The notes under the pieces were generated by a model. That model made no database searches and was not told the DNA's origin. It saw nothing but the letters and a program-made list of their open reading frames with translations. This document shows, in pieces, positions 1 to 9,325 of a DNA stretch of 64,000 bases; the stretch's first letter is position 1; every line of letters starts with the position of its first letter. Made by a program: the position numbers and the translations under genes. Origin of the DNA: Tipula vernalis (taxonomy: Eukaryota > Arthropoda > Insecta > Diptera > Tipulidae); assembly GCA_958295665.1 (NCBI GenBank), contig OY282558.1, positions 113,264,838-113,328,837 of the forward strand. The letters are read 5' to 3'.

Positions 1-239
1 GATAGCGTGGCGCTTTGTCCTCTTAGCGATCCGATTCTTTTTAGCTGTGAGCCTGCTGAAGGGCCTTTCGACTTTGGTTCGGTGACCTTTTTTGGCCACG
101 CAAGCGTGGCTCTGTATTTATCCATCCTGTCTTCCGGCAAGATGTTATTTATCTTATCTAGGGCCCTCCACGCCTTCCTCCTAATATTATAGGTCGGTCT
201 TGAGGAACCAGCTTCATTCGTGCTTTGGTTCCGCTGCAT
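1..239 (-). CDS. N-terminus of a LINE-like ORF1 (partial, runs off the left edge)
   Basis: Reading the minus strand, an ATG at 239-237 opens a frame with no stop to the window edge (about 79 codons), beginning MQRNQSTNEAGSSRP and rich in K, R, S and P. The base composition is clearly more GC-rich than the flanks. I do not recognise a domain. A basic low-complexity N-terminus behind a GC-richer leader fits ORF1 (nucleic-acid-binding protein) of a non-LTR retrotransposon. The leader shares a CTGGAGGG-GCC-GGTATCC motif (about 439-460) with a LINE derivative near 58.5 kb, which supports the assignment. A host gene is not excluded. The rest lies outside the window. Confidence 0.4.
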   Translation of the reverse strand, partial: MQRNQSTNEAGSSRPTYNIRRKAWRALDKINNILPEDRMDKYRATLAWPKKVTEPKSKGPSAGSQLKRIGSLRGQSATL

Positions 240-500
240 TTTATTTATTTGGGTCTGAAATGGAGGGTCGCTTGAGTCTCCTTTTCTACAGTTTCCGGAT
301 TTTTTAGAGGGCCGGACTCTTTTTGTTATTTACCGGACTCTTTTTGTTATTTAGATCCGTTTTACGTCCCACGAGTAGCGGAGAAAAATATGTCCGTCTG
401 TGCAGAGATCCGCAGTACTCAGATAAGATTACTTAATCTGGAGGGCGCCAGGTATCCGGATCCACCGTTAGCGATTGAGCTAAGCAACTTCACACCTCAC
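240..500 (-). other. Leader of the LINE-like ORF1 with an exact 21-bp tandem duplication
   Basis: This is the segment upstream (on the minus strand) of the frame starting at 239. It contains an exact head-to-tail duplication of CCGGACTCTTTTTGTTATTT plus one base, at 312-332 and 333-353. The block around 439-460 resembles positions near 58,520-58,545 in the same (minus) orientation. It probably represents the 5' untranslated region of the same repeat family. Short internal duplications in 5' UTRs are common in LINEs. Confidence 0.35.
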
Positions 501-529
501 TTTACTATGTAAGTTGGGAGCAATTGAAC

Positions 530-2900
530 TTCCCAGTTTGCTGGTCTCTTGAATTGAGAACTTTCAACCATCTATAATTGCTAGTGTCCTTCAAGGATCC
601 ATTCGGTTTCCTAAATTTTTTCTTCGTTTTCGTCAATGGTCTTTTATCCATGACTCTCAATTTAATTCTTCTGCTTCTTCGCGAAACAACGGTTTTAGGA
701 ACGTCAACATCAAGTTACTTTGCATTAAATGTTTATTGCATAGCAAACATTACTATGCATTTCATACTCGGACTAAAATTTCAAAAATAACATTCAAAAT
801 TGACGACCGATTGGTTGAGAATTTGAGACTGTAAAAAACTAAATTTGAAATTTAGGAATTTTGAAAGTTAAAATGTTTAAGAAATCGGAATTCCAATTTC
901 TTACTTATCTGAAATATATTTATTATAAAAGATTTCTTTTGCTATAAATAATGATATCCTATTGAACTTGCTCCTCTATTCTTATTTCTAAATTATGATT
1001 TTTGTAGCACTGTAAACATGATTTTAATTTACGCCAAATTCGAAAATGTATCCATATGTTAAAATTGCTACGGAATATTATTAATAAGTTTTGTAAAGTG
1101 ATGAGATTTTATCAATAATCCCACATTTTGTTAGTTTTTGTGTACCTAGACACCCTGACCTTTTTTTATTTTATTTTGATCTTAAAATAAATTTCAGCCT
1201 TACATTGTTTTAATATTTGTGGACCAAACAAAAGCAAATATTATTATTGTCCTTAAAACGTAAAATTAATTATGTGGTTGAAAGATAATTTATATCATGA
1301 CATTAAAATTTATTTGTTTTCGTTCTGTCTGTTTATATGTGTTACACACAGCAAATTGACGAGTATAAAAGAACTGGATAAGAAGGAAAATTACAAAACT
1401 GATTGGTGGTAGATTTCAATGAAGGAAATAAAATTTCCAAATTGTTGTATTTTAAATGGGCTATTAAGCTAAACTACATCATACACTATTCACATAAAAT
1501 TTTGTCCCTTACCATTTTAAAGCCCATAACCGGTTTAAATTCGTATCAAAACAAATAAATCATACAGCACATTAATCACCAACATAATTTCGACATCGCG
1601 CGGTAAAAGGTAACAGCAACATATTTAAGGCCTTAAGCAATCGCGAAAAGGTTAAAATTAATTTTGGATCACTCTCAAGTTTCTGCGAATGGCTAATTAA
1701 AGTTTAACTTAATACAAAAAATTAAAACTAACTCAAAAAAAACTGTATAATTATCTCAGATTACTGACAATCGCGATTTACAATCATATATGATTATGCG
1801 AAAAACATAATACTGGGGTACAACAGTAGAGATGAAAATCCAATTTACATTTCAGCGGAAACTGAATTTTTTTTTATGTGTTGCTGCGTTTCTTCATATA
1901 AATTATTTCCTGCTTTATTGTTTTAACTCTTTGGTTTAGCATACTATATACCTAGTTATTAAAATATGTAAAACGAAAACTATTCGTATTTTTGTTTTAT
2001 ATATAAATTTAATATTTTTAACAATAATAGTTAATGATGTTAGGATTAGGATTTATGTTTTTGTTTAAAATTACATTGGTTAACCTCTGATTCAATATAA
2101 TTTCATTTTTTTTTTTTTATTAGTTTTACAACATTACATTAGATGTAAAGAGTGAGTGGTTTTGTATAAACGAGTATTATGTTTTTATTTTATGCTTATT
2201 TCAAATATATTGTGTACATCTAAAATAATTGCAAAAAAATTGTATTTCACAAAAAGAAAATCTAAACTAATAAAATAAGGAAGAACCGTTAGATAGTTTT
2301 TTTATTGTAATTTTGTAGTTTTGTTTTATTTTTATGTGATAATGGGTGATAGTGTTTTTGAGTCTGTCTGCCTACCTAAAAGAAAGGTTGGTATCATTGG
2401 CGCCAAGAAATTGGTCAAAAATGGTGGAATCAAAGATGATGATGTATCAAGGTTTGAAGAACGAAAAAGCGTGATTATCGTCACTCTTAAACGCGCGCTA
2501 ACTCGTAATAAAAAAATAAAAAATTAATTAAGCAATAAAATTAAACATTTTAATTTGATTTCTCACATTCAGTAGGTATAATTAAATTTTATAGGGTTAA
2601 TTATACATTTGAAATTAATGGTTTATTAAACTACTTGCTGTACCATGAAGTTTTAGTGAATTTAAAATGCTCGTCAAATTATATGGATATAAAATTACTA
2701 ATTCGCAATATTAAACAGCGGTAATTTGATGCGAAGTAACTAGAAGATCTTTTAATTGTATATAAAATAAATAGTTATTTTACGATGAGTTAAACTTCAA
2801 TTATATGACTTATTTATGAATCTTCTAATGACTTAAATCGTTACTGAAGGCTTTCATATTTTGTACTATTTGATATGATGGAATATGATTTCAAGGAATA
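530..2900. other. AT-rich stretch without a recognisable gene
   Basis: Only short open frames occur. The longest, a 68-codon frame at 2321-2527 (+), starts MFYFYVIMGDSVFESV and matches no family I know. Several A or T runs are present but no convincing splice-flanked exon, TIR pair or tandem array. I see nothing I can name. Confidence 0.5.
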
Positions 2901-3039
2901 TTACGTGTACCGAATGAAATTTGTGATTTGTAAATGCAGAATTAAAAATACACGGCAATAGATAATCATTATTATTCTTTTATTGTTTTGTTGTACATAC
3001 TTTCTAATTAAATGTGTATACTTTTTAATTAAAAATAGA

Positions 3040-3668
3040 CATTCGGACTTTTTGTTCATTTTACGGCGAAAATTCACTTTTCCCGAATGGAAGCCGTTAG
3101 TTACTGTATGATATCTTCAGTGACTCTGGCAGATGCCCGTTTCCATCTGTAAGTATAGTAACTGATTCGCCCAGTTCTTCATCTTTCTTTCTGATGTGAT
3201 ATTGGGGACTTGGAAGTGTCGACAAATGCATATTGACGTAGGCTCGTCGTCCATTACGATACAAGAATATTTCCGTTCGTTAAACCATTTGTTAAGATTC
3301 TTTGCTCGATCTATCCCTCTATTAAATTGATCAACACTTTTTTTTGGGATTTTGACTTTTTATGTGTTCGTAGATTATTTCTGTTAGATTTTTTTGATTT
3401 TTCTGGCCAAATCCCGCACAGATATCGAAGGATGTTTGGTAATGACGCTTACAATTGTCTAATCCAACATTTTATTTTGAGCACCTTTCTTTGCTCCGGA
3501 TCCGGGCTTAGGTGATACAGAAAGATTGAAATGAAATTTATTTTTTACATTTGTTACCGTATTATTGGAAACACCGGCAAATTTAGCAATTTTTTTATTA
3601 GTATACTCCGGACGATCATTGCACAATTTAATTATTAAGTCACGTTTTTCTTCTTCTGATTCGTCCAT
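3040..3668 (-). pseudogene. Mariner-family transposase remnant
   Basis: From 3668 down, the minus strand encodes a helix-turn-helix-like N-terminus (MDESEEEKRDLIIKLCNDRP, then KKIAKFAGVSNNTVTNVKN). It is followed in another frame by SISVRDLARKIKKS and, near 3220-3260, by a segment reading IVMDDEPT and then FQVPNITSERK. The last two match the first catalytic aspartate region of the mariner transposases that carry an MDDETY motif. Stops and frameshifts separate the pieces and the second half of the catalytic domain is missing. Its position within the left part of the inverted repeat suggests insertion after that repeat formed. The family call is from motif recognition only. Confidence 0.6.
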
Positions 3669-3869
3669 TTCGAAATAAAGAGCGCGTTTTTTTTATTAGC
3701 TCCGCATAGCAAGGTATCGGGAGCACATGGGAAATTTGTATTGAAAGTTTTGCTATTATACACATGTGTCGCTATTGAATAAAAAACTAAAATTTTACCT
3801 AACTTCATGCAGTTGTATGACATTTCTTCCGAATAAAAAATCTGAATAAAACTATCTAAAAATCACCGG

Positions 3870-4345
3870 GAGATTGTTGAGGAATACGTTAATGTACAAG
3901 CTGTAAAAAGATTTTTAAAAGCTGGAAAGCAAAGGGATAATCGACGAAGATGAAGATAAATAATATTTTGATTAAATGGACATGCCTGGTACCAAAGTCA
4001 AGTCGATTCAAAACAAAGAATTACTGTACGTATTCTACGTACAGCTGAATATCACAGAAATTTGAACCCCAATTCGGCATATTATGATCCAAAACATGTT
4101 CTATGAGGGATATTACTGATCCAAAATCACATCCTGAAGAGTAAATAATTTTTGTTCACTAAGTTTAGAATTAAATAAATAAATTAATTTTATTAGAGTT
4201 GAGTTGTGTACTGGAGACATGGAAAAATATTCTAAAGCAGAAATATTTGCTTGGGAAGCTTATGGTAAAATATTCTCGAAGTGGAAAAATCATTAAAGGA
4301 CAAGAGAAACAAATCATTAGAAGCCAATATGAAAAGATGTACATA
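3870..4345 (+). pseudogene. SLU7-like pseudogene fragment, left arm
   Basis: Three blocks in different frames resemble the conserved core of pre-mRNA-splicing factor SLU7. They are [10 protein letters not shown] (about 3976-4005), [12 protein letters not shown] (about 4061-4096), and GDMEKYSKAEIFAWEAYGK (about 4214-4270). In SLU7 the corresponding order is a DMPGTKV block, an [19 protein letters not shown] block, then an LFAWEAY block, which is preserved here. Stops (for example TAA before MDMPG) and frameshifts make it non-coding. No splice sites are needed to join the blocks, suggesting a retrocopy origin. A close inverted copy lies at 5290-6100. SLU7 acts in second-step splicing; this copy cannot make that protein. 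Confidence 0.65.
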
Positions 4346-4673
4346 TGAATAATCACTGAATATATTACAAATAATCCAACATGTATTTATGCTTCTTAAC
4401 AATTTTTTGTCTTCCACGATTTGATTTCCAGTAAGGCTAATTTATTTTGTTCAAAGATTCAGTTTTATTATATCACAATTTATATGCTCCTTCGAATACA
4501 ACTTACAAGCTTAAATCGTTTGCTTGCTGTTCGTACAACCTTGACATGTTACATGACCGCAAATTAAAATTTTGTACAAGGTAATTCTGCTGCCGCTAGG
4601 TAGTTAACATTTTACAGCAATCCGAGTAACAATCTTCACCTATTTCTCCTTCTCAAACTCTAGCCTTTTTAAT

Positions 4674-4984
4674 CTTGCTTGAACCCCATTAAATTGGCCA
4701 GATATACTGCAGCGTTATCCGATCCTAGATAGGCCCATTATGTACCGGGATTTGCAATAAATTCAATTGGTGTATAATACTACTAAAAATAGAGAGTCCC
4801 TTTTAGTTAGATTCAAAAGACCTGAATACCTTTCTCTTGGTGAACATTTTCTCCGATCAAAAACGCGAGGCACCAAAGCCAATGATTTTGGCGCACACTT
4901 TGAATAAATTGTATCCATTTCAGCTGTTTTCCGTTTTTTGAGTATCAAGTATCCATTTCTTAAATTATTAGTATTGCCATGAAA
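4674..4984. other. Spacer (loop) of the inverted repeat
   Basis: This is the unpaired centre between the two arms. A minus-strand open frame of 110 codons (5095-4763) covers it and part of the right arm. Its C-terminal part includes LALVPRVFDRRKCSPRERYS. I do not recognise it, and because half lies in arm sequence that is broken in the other copy I doubt it is a gene. Confidence 0.4.
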
Positions 4985-5289
4985 AATATTAAAAAGGCTA
5001 GAATTTGTGAAAGGGAAAGGGAAATAGGCGAAGGTTGTTACCATGATTGCTGTAAAATGTTTACTATCTAGTGGCAGCGGAATTACCTTGTACAAAATTT
5101 TAATTTGCGGTCAGGTAACATGTTAAGGTTGTTTAACGAATAGCAAGCAAACGATTTAAGTTTGTAAGTTATATTCGAAGGAGTACACAAATTATGATTT
5201 AATAAAACTGAATCTTTGAATAAAATAAATTAGCCTTACTGGAAATCGTGGAAGATAAGAAGCATAAATACATGTTGGATTATTTTTAA

Positions 5290-6128
5290 TATATTCAGTG
5301 ATTATTCAAATATATGTACATCTTTTCATATCGGCTTCTAATGATTTGTTTCTCTTGTCCTTTAATGATTTTTCCACTTCGAGAATATTTAACCATAAGC
5401 TTCCCAAGCAAATAATTCTGCTTTAGAATATTTTTCCATGTCTCCTCCAGTACACAACTCAACTCTAAAATAATAAAATTAATTAATTTATTTAATTCTA
5501 AACTTAGTGAAGAAAAATTATTTACTCTTCGGGGCCCTATTCTCGAATTCCACATCCATTTTCCACATGTGGACATCAGTCAAAATTCATAAAAATTGAA
5601 TTTTTTTTTGGTACTAAGGGAATATTTCCGAATGGGTATAAGCAGGTGGAAGAAATTCTCCATATAGGAAAATGGCCATGTATCAAGTGTTTTATATACG
5701 AATTAAAATTTCCGAGCGTTTTGATGCATTTTGACAGATGTCCGCATGTGGAAAATGGATGTGGAATTCGAGAATAGGGCCCTAGGATGTGATTTTGGAT
5801 CAGTAATATCCCTCATAGAACGTGTTTTGGATCATAATATGCCAAATTGGGGTTCAAATTTCTGTGATATTAAGCTGTGTCTTCACATATACGTAGAATA
5901 CGTACAGTAATTCTTTGTTTTGAATCGACTTAACTTTTGTACCAGGCATGTCCATTTCATCAAAATATTATTTATCTTCATCTTCCTCACCTTCCGACAA
6001 TGATGCATCTCGATTATCGTTTTGCTTTCCAGCTTTTAAAAATATTTTTGCAGCTTCTACTTTAACGTATTCCTCATCAATCTCCCTATGATTTATGAAG
6101 AAATGGAAGAAATGTCATACAACCACAT
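5290..6128 (-). pseudogene. SLU7-like pseudogene fragment, right arm, split by a MITE
   Basis: The minus strand repeats the left-arm SLU7-like blocks in the same order. An acidic upstream block (EEYVKVEAAKIFLKAGK, then SEGEEDEDK) runs on to [14 protein letters not shown] at about 5930-5990. The [15 protein letters not shown] equivalent is damaged. Further on is a KAELFAWEAYG-like stretch at about 5385-5440. A 93-codon minus frame at 5576-5295 is the same DNA in the wrong phase. The 5532-5782 segment is absent from the left arm, so the MITE entered after the arms were duplicated. The acidic stretch is more complete here than in the left copy. Stops and shifts rule out a functional protein. Confidence 0.65.
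5532..5782. mobile_element. MITE, 251 bp, long terminal inverted repeats
   Basis: The ends are GGGCCCTATTCTCGAATTCC (5532 onward) and its exact reverse complement ending at 5782. The inverted match continues through a CACATCCATTTTCCACATG-GGACATC block, about 45 bp with one mismatch. The interior is AT-rich and non-coding. The matching left arm of the surrounding inverted repeat (about 4125-4145, AAAATCACATCCTGAAGAG) preserves the empty site, so insertion is directly visible. The target duplication is unclear, at most about 2 bp. A diverged copy of one end occurs at about 13,030. Superfamily not assigned. Confidence 0.8.
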
Positions 6129-6607
6129 GACATTTGAATTTGACATCTATCAAAATTTTTAAACCAAAATGAAGTTTTCCACAATTAGGGTTGTACAAAA
6201 ATCAAAAATATTTCAAATTTGCCTTTGCTCCGGATAGCAGCTCCGGATAGCAGCTCCAGATAAATAGGTAGAGCTAAATATTTTTTTATAGGTTTTCAGT
6301 TAAAAAGTTGAATTAAAAATTATAGATTAGTTTTAAATAAATTATTTATATGTATAAATAGCTTGTCAAACATAAGTTTTATAACAGAAAATTAGCTGCT
6401 CCGGATACCAGCTATATGGAGCTAATAAAAAAACACGCTCAAATAAAAAAATACACAATTTGACGTTTATTCGTTTTTTTCAATTGTTTTTCTACAAAAT
6501 AACGGTACTATTTTTTTTCCTTTGCGCAGTAACCCATGAGATAATATAAATTTGGGAATCACAAATTTCATTCGGTACACATAATGTAGGATCGACAAAT
6601 TTAGAAT

Positions 6608-6735
6608 TTGGATTCCGCGTGCAGGCTTTGTCAGGACCCTTCATTTCCGCAGCATTTTCGTGACTTGGTCTTAATAAATAAGAAGTTGTTCAATGAAATA
6701 TATTGGCGTTGTGTTAGCCTTCATTTATCGCAAAA
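6608..6735 (+). CDS. Possible ZAD-type zinc-finger first exon (weak)
   Basis: An ATG at 6608 begins MDSACRLCQDPSFPQHFRDL. The CRLC start resembles the zinc-finger-associated (ZAD) domain that opens many insect C2H2 regulators, where the pattern is a CRLC pair followed about 40-50 residues later by a second cysteine pair. The second pair is not seen before the frame loses plausibility (about residue 45). It could be a short exon with a donor around 6720-6740, or a chance or pseudogene frame. A further 75-codon frame at 6883-7110 is unrecognised. Confidence 0.25.
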
Positions 6736-7170
6736 TGTATCAGTCAAACCTTTTACTTTATTTATTCTCATACATATATGTAATTATAAAGAAATGTCAT
6801 TGCCTTGGCTGAGAATTGAGAATCGAGGAACGAAGCTTGGTATTGGAATTTAAGACAATTATTAAGGACAATTTAATATGACTTGATAAAATTGGGGAAA
6901 TTGTTGTTTTTAAACCAGTCAAGAATTTGCTTCATTGGTCATTTATATAAAATACAATACATGGAAGCTATATGCAATAAATTTACGAATAAAACCTTCA
7001 AAATTCGCCAAGGCAAATTTTGTGGAATAGTACACCGGCTTGATTTACGCAATATAGTTTTGGATATTAATTTAGGAGAGTCGCTTAAATTTCCTCCTCC
7101 AAACTCGTGATCACCCATTGTTTAAGTACAAATTGAATTTTGACTAATCCGGTAAATAGAACAGGATCAA

Positions 7171-7281
7171 AAAAGTCACCGGTGGCTTCCTAGTGAAATT
7201 CGTCAGTTCAGTCGAAAATTTAAATTGTTTTATACTTAAGTCATCGGCGACATTTTTGGTGAATTTCAAAAATACGGGCAC
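7171..7281. repeat. MITE-like repeat copy (family shared with 63,509-63,654)
   Basis: The order AAGTCACCGGTG-CTTCCTAGTGAAA, then CAGTCGAAAATTTAAATT, then a TCATCGGCGAC block and TGGTGAATTTCA is repeated in the same orientation at the right end of the window with moderate divergence. The two inner CACCGGTGAC-like blocks are inverted relative to each other, as expected of a short TIR element. The left terminal repeat is not clear in this copy. The 114-codon minus frame over it is not credible as a gene. Confidence 0.55.
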
Positions 7282-7548
7282 AGATCTCCGTTGTCTTAGT
7301 TGGCGTTCTAAGTAAAAAATCTCCTCTCTTGCTTGTACTTTATCGACAATTTTGGTATTTTCTTCAGTATTGTATTGGGTATATGTTAAAGTAAGTTTCG
7401 TTTTTCTAATAGATGGCGTAATTGTTCTTATATGTATTATGTGAATCTGGTAATACATATTTTTGAAAAGTCTCTTCATAACCTTCAAAACTTAGTATAT
7501 GACATTTGTGCCAAAGTGAGAGTTTTTTGTTGTATTTTTTTTTACTAT

Positions 7549-8030
7549 AAAGAAAAGTGCTGCTGAAAGTCATCGTTTACTTGTAGAAGCTTATGGTGAA
7601 CGTGCTTTTTCTTATAGTATGTGTAGAAGGTGGTTTAGGCAATTTGAAGAAGGTTTATTCGATGCCGGAAACGCACAACGTGAAGGTAGACCGGAAAAAT
7701 TTGAAGATGAAGCATTGATCAATCCATTGTCAGTAGACGTCTAGATGGAATGGGGATGGTTCAAAAATTTGGGAATCGGATACCACATGAATTAACAGAA
7801 AGGCAGATAGAATGTCGAAAAATCACTTCTGAAATGCTTCTTCAAAGAGAACAAAGAAAGGATTTTCTGTATCTACCTGTGACTGGAGATGAAAAATGGA
7901 TTTACTACGAGAATCCTAAACGTAAAAAAGCTTGGGTAAAGCCTGGTGAAGCTGGTTCATCACAGCCAAAGCGAAATGTTCATTATGATAAGGTTATACC
8001 TTGTATTTGGTGGGACCAACGCTACTGCTC
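7549..8030 (+). pseudogene. Mariner transposase fragment (SETMAR/Mos-like)
   Basis: The plus strand gives SAAESHRLLVEAYGERAFSY followed by CRRWFRQFEEGLFDAGN and GRPEKFEDEAL: the second helix-turn-helix region of mariner transposases. After a deletion it continues in a second frame with GMVQKFGNRIPHELTERQIE and VTGDEKWIYYENPKRKKAW, the first catalytic D region (D of TGDEKW), ending at a CIWWDQ motif near 8030. The second and third catalytic acidic residues are missing, since the sequence switches directly to gypsy integrase DNA on the other strand. A 155-codon frame at 7750-8217 fuses the mariner piece to antisense gypsy sequence. Truncated and inactive. Confidence 0.8.
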
Positions 8031-8985
8031 CAAAGTATTGATAATACTTATATGCGGGTTTCACTCTGTCAATAGGTACACTTTGCAACTTACCACCTAT
8101 ATCCAGAACAAATTGTTTTCTCAGCTGTCGAATAACTTGGAAAGGCTCATCATAAGGTTGCTTAAGCTCCTTTTTAGGATGATCTACAAGTACGAACATG
8201 AATTTACAGGTGTCTAGGCCTTTAGGAATAAATTCCATTTTACCATTTGGAGTTCTTGGAGGAACTATATGGTTTTATATTTTGTATGGCGTCTCTTAAT
8301 TTAATTACAAAGTCGCTAAGCTCAACTTTGTCTGAAATTGTTTTCATCACAAAATCACCGGGTACCTTTAAAGTTTGGCCGTAAGCTAATTCCGCTGAAC
8401 TACAATCTAAATCGTCCTTGATGGAGGTTCTCATTATCAGGAGAACTCATGGTAATTCATCATTCCAATGGATCGTATTTGCTCTTGCTTTCAAAGATTC
8501 TTTCATTTTTCGTTGTACTTTCGTTCCATTGCTCGACAGATGGTACGCATTTGTTCGAATTTTATAAATCCCGAGAAGCGTGAGTGCTGTAAATAATTTT
8601 GACTGAGACTGTAAAGGTAGTGATTTCTGCTGGGCATCCACAACGAGTTATAAATTGTTGAACAAATACTTTTACGACCGTTGAATTTAAGATATCCTTG
8701 ATTAGATAGGCTTCTCATCAGCGTGTAAAAAGGCCAGCGATTGTTATTATGAAACGGTAACCATTTGAGACTGGTAAGGGACCAACTATGCCTAAGTGAA
8801 AATGCTCAAATCTTATTTTCGGTAAGTTCAATTGCTCGATTTGAGATCTGGTGTGCCTGTTAATTTTTGATTTTTAGCAACCTGTACAAGAGAGTCTTTA
8901 TTCATGCTTGGCCAGAAATATTTGGTAGCAATTAATTTTCGACTACCATGAAACCCAGGATGCGATAGATTATGAAGGTTGAAAA
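8031..8985 (-). pseudogene. Gypsy integrase (broken)
   Basis: From about 8985 down: NLHNLSHPGFHGSRKLI followed by FWPSMNKD, the H-H part of the HHCC zinc-binding N-terminus and its FxWPxM motif. The core follows in shifted frames, with IVGPLP-like sequence at about 8775. A region near 8434-8240 (RTSIKDDLDCSSAELAYGQT) corresponds to the IRTAxKEDLxCSxAELVYG block after the core. The end is FMFVLVDHPKKELKQPYDEP and then SVPIDRVKPAY, the GPY/F chromodomain-less C-terminal module. Several stops. Interrupted upstream by the Tc1 insertion. Confidence 0.75.
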
Positions 8986-9058
8986 AAACTTTACTTCGCA
9001 TAATTTTAGGTATTCCTTAAAATTCCTTAAAATTCAATATAGATTGTTTGCTTATATA

Positions 9059-9085
9059 TACTTATGGACAAAAAAATCGCATAAT
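9059..9085 (+). repeat. Left terminal inverted repeat of the intact Tc1
   Basis: Reads TACTTATGGACAAAAAAATC and continues GCATAAT; pairs with 10620-10646. The target TA is at 9057-9058. Confidence 0.85.
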
Positions 9086-9325
9086 TCTTTTTGCTTGATT
9101 TATAAGGGGAATTCTCAACGAAATATCTATTATTAAATAAAATTTAATCGAAAACAAATATTTTTATTAGTTCTAAGCTTAATTTATTTCAATATTTTGT
9201 GAATTATTGGAAAAATTTAACGAAACCGTTAAAGTAAAGAAAATCAGTTAAATTTGACTCGTATTTCAAAATCATTTGAATGAGTACTAAAAGTTATCTT
9301 TTAAATTATTGATTAATCCTAAAAA

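Larger units (their letters stand above)
2906..6581. repeat. Large composite inverted repeat (fold-back structure)
   Basis: The two halves are reverse complements of each other over long stretches. The best-matched arms are 3810-4673 (left) and 4985-6128 (right, containing a 251-bp insertion), separated by about 310 bp. Matching continues outward: the GAGCG-GTTTTTTTATTAGCTCC block at about 3679-3705 pairs with about 6415-6445. The string GTACCGAATGAAATTTGTGA at about 2908 recurs inverted at about 6560. The left outer part is interrupted by a mariner remnant. In the arm section at 4195-4360 only a handful of mismatches and small indels separate the arms. It could be a fold-back transposon, a segmental inverted duplication, or a hairpin-RNA locus. 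Confidence 0.75.

Noticed and set aside
2321..2527. 68-codon plus frame starting MFYFYVIMGDSVFESV
   Set aside because: No recognisable family, no splice or promoter context; kept only as a remark in the gap entry.
5295..5576. 93-codon minus frame in the right arm
   Set aside because: It is the wrong phase of the SLU7-like sequence and is not kept in the other arm.
7144..7488. 114-codon minus frame
   Set aside because: Overlaps a MITE-like repeat; no domain and no codon signature.
7750..8217. 155-codon plus frame as a complete gene
   Set aside because: First half is mariner transposase, second half is antisense gypsy integrase; a chimera by chance.
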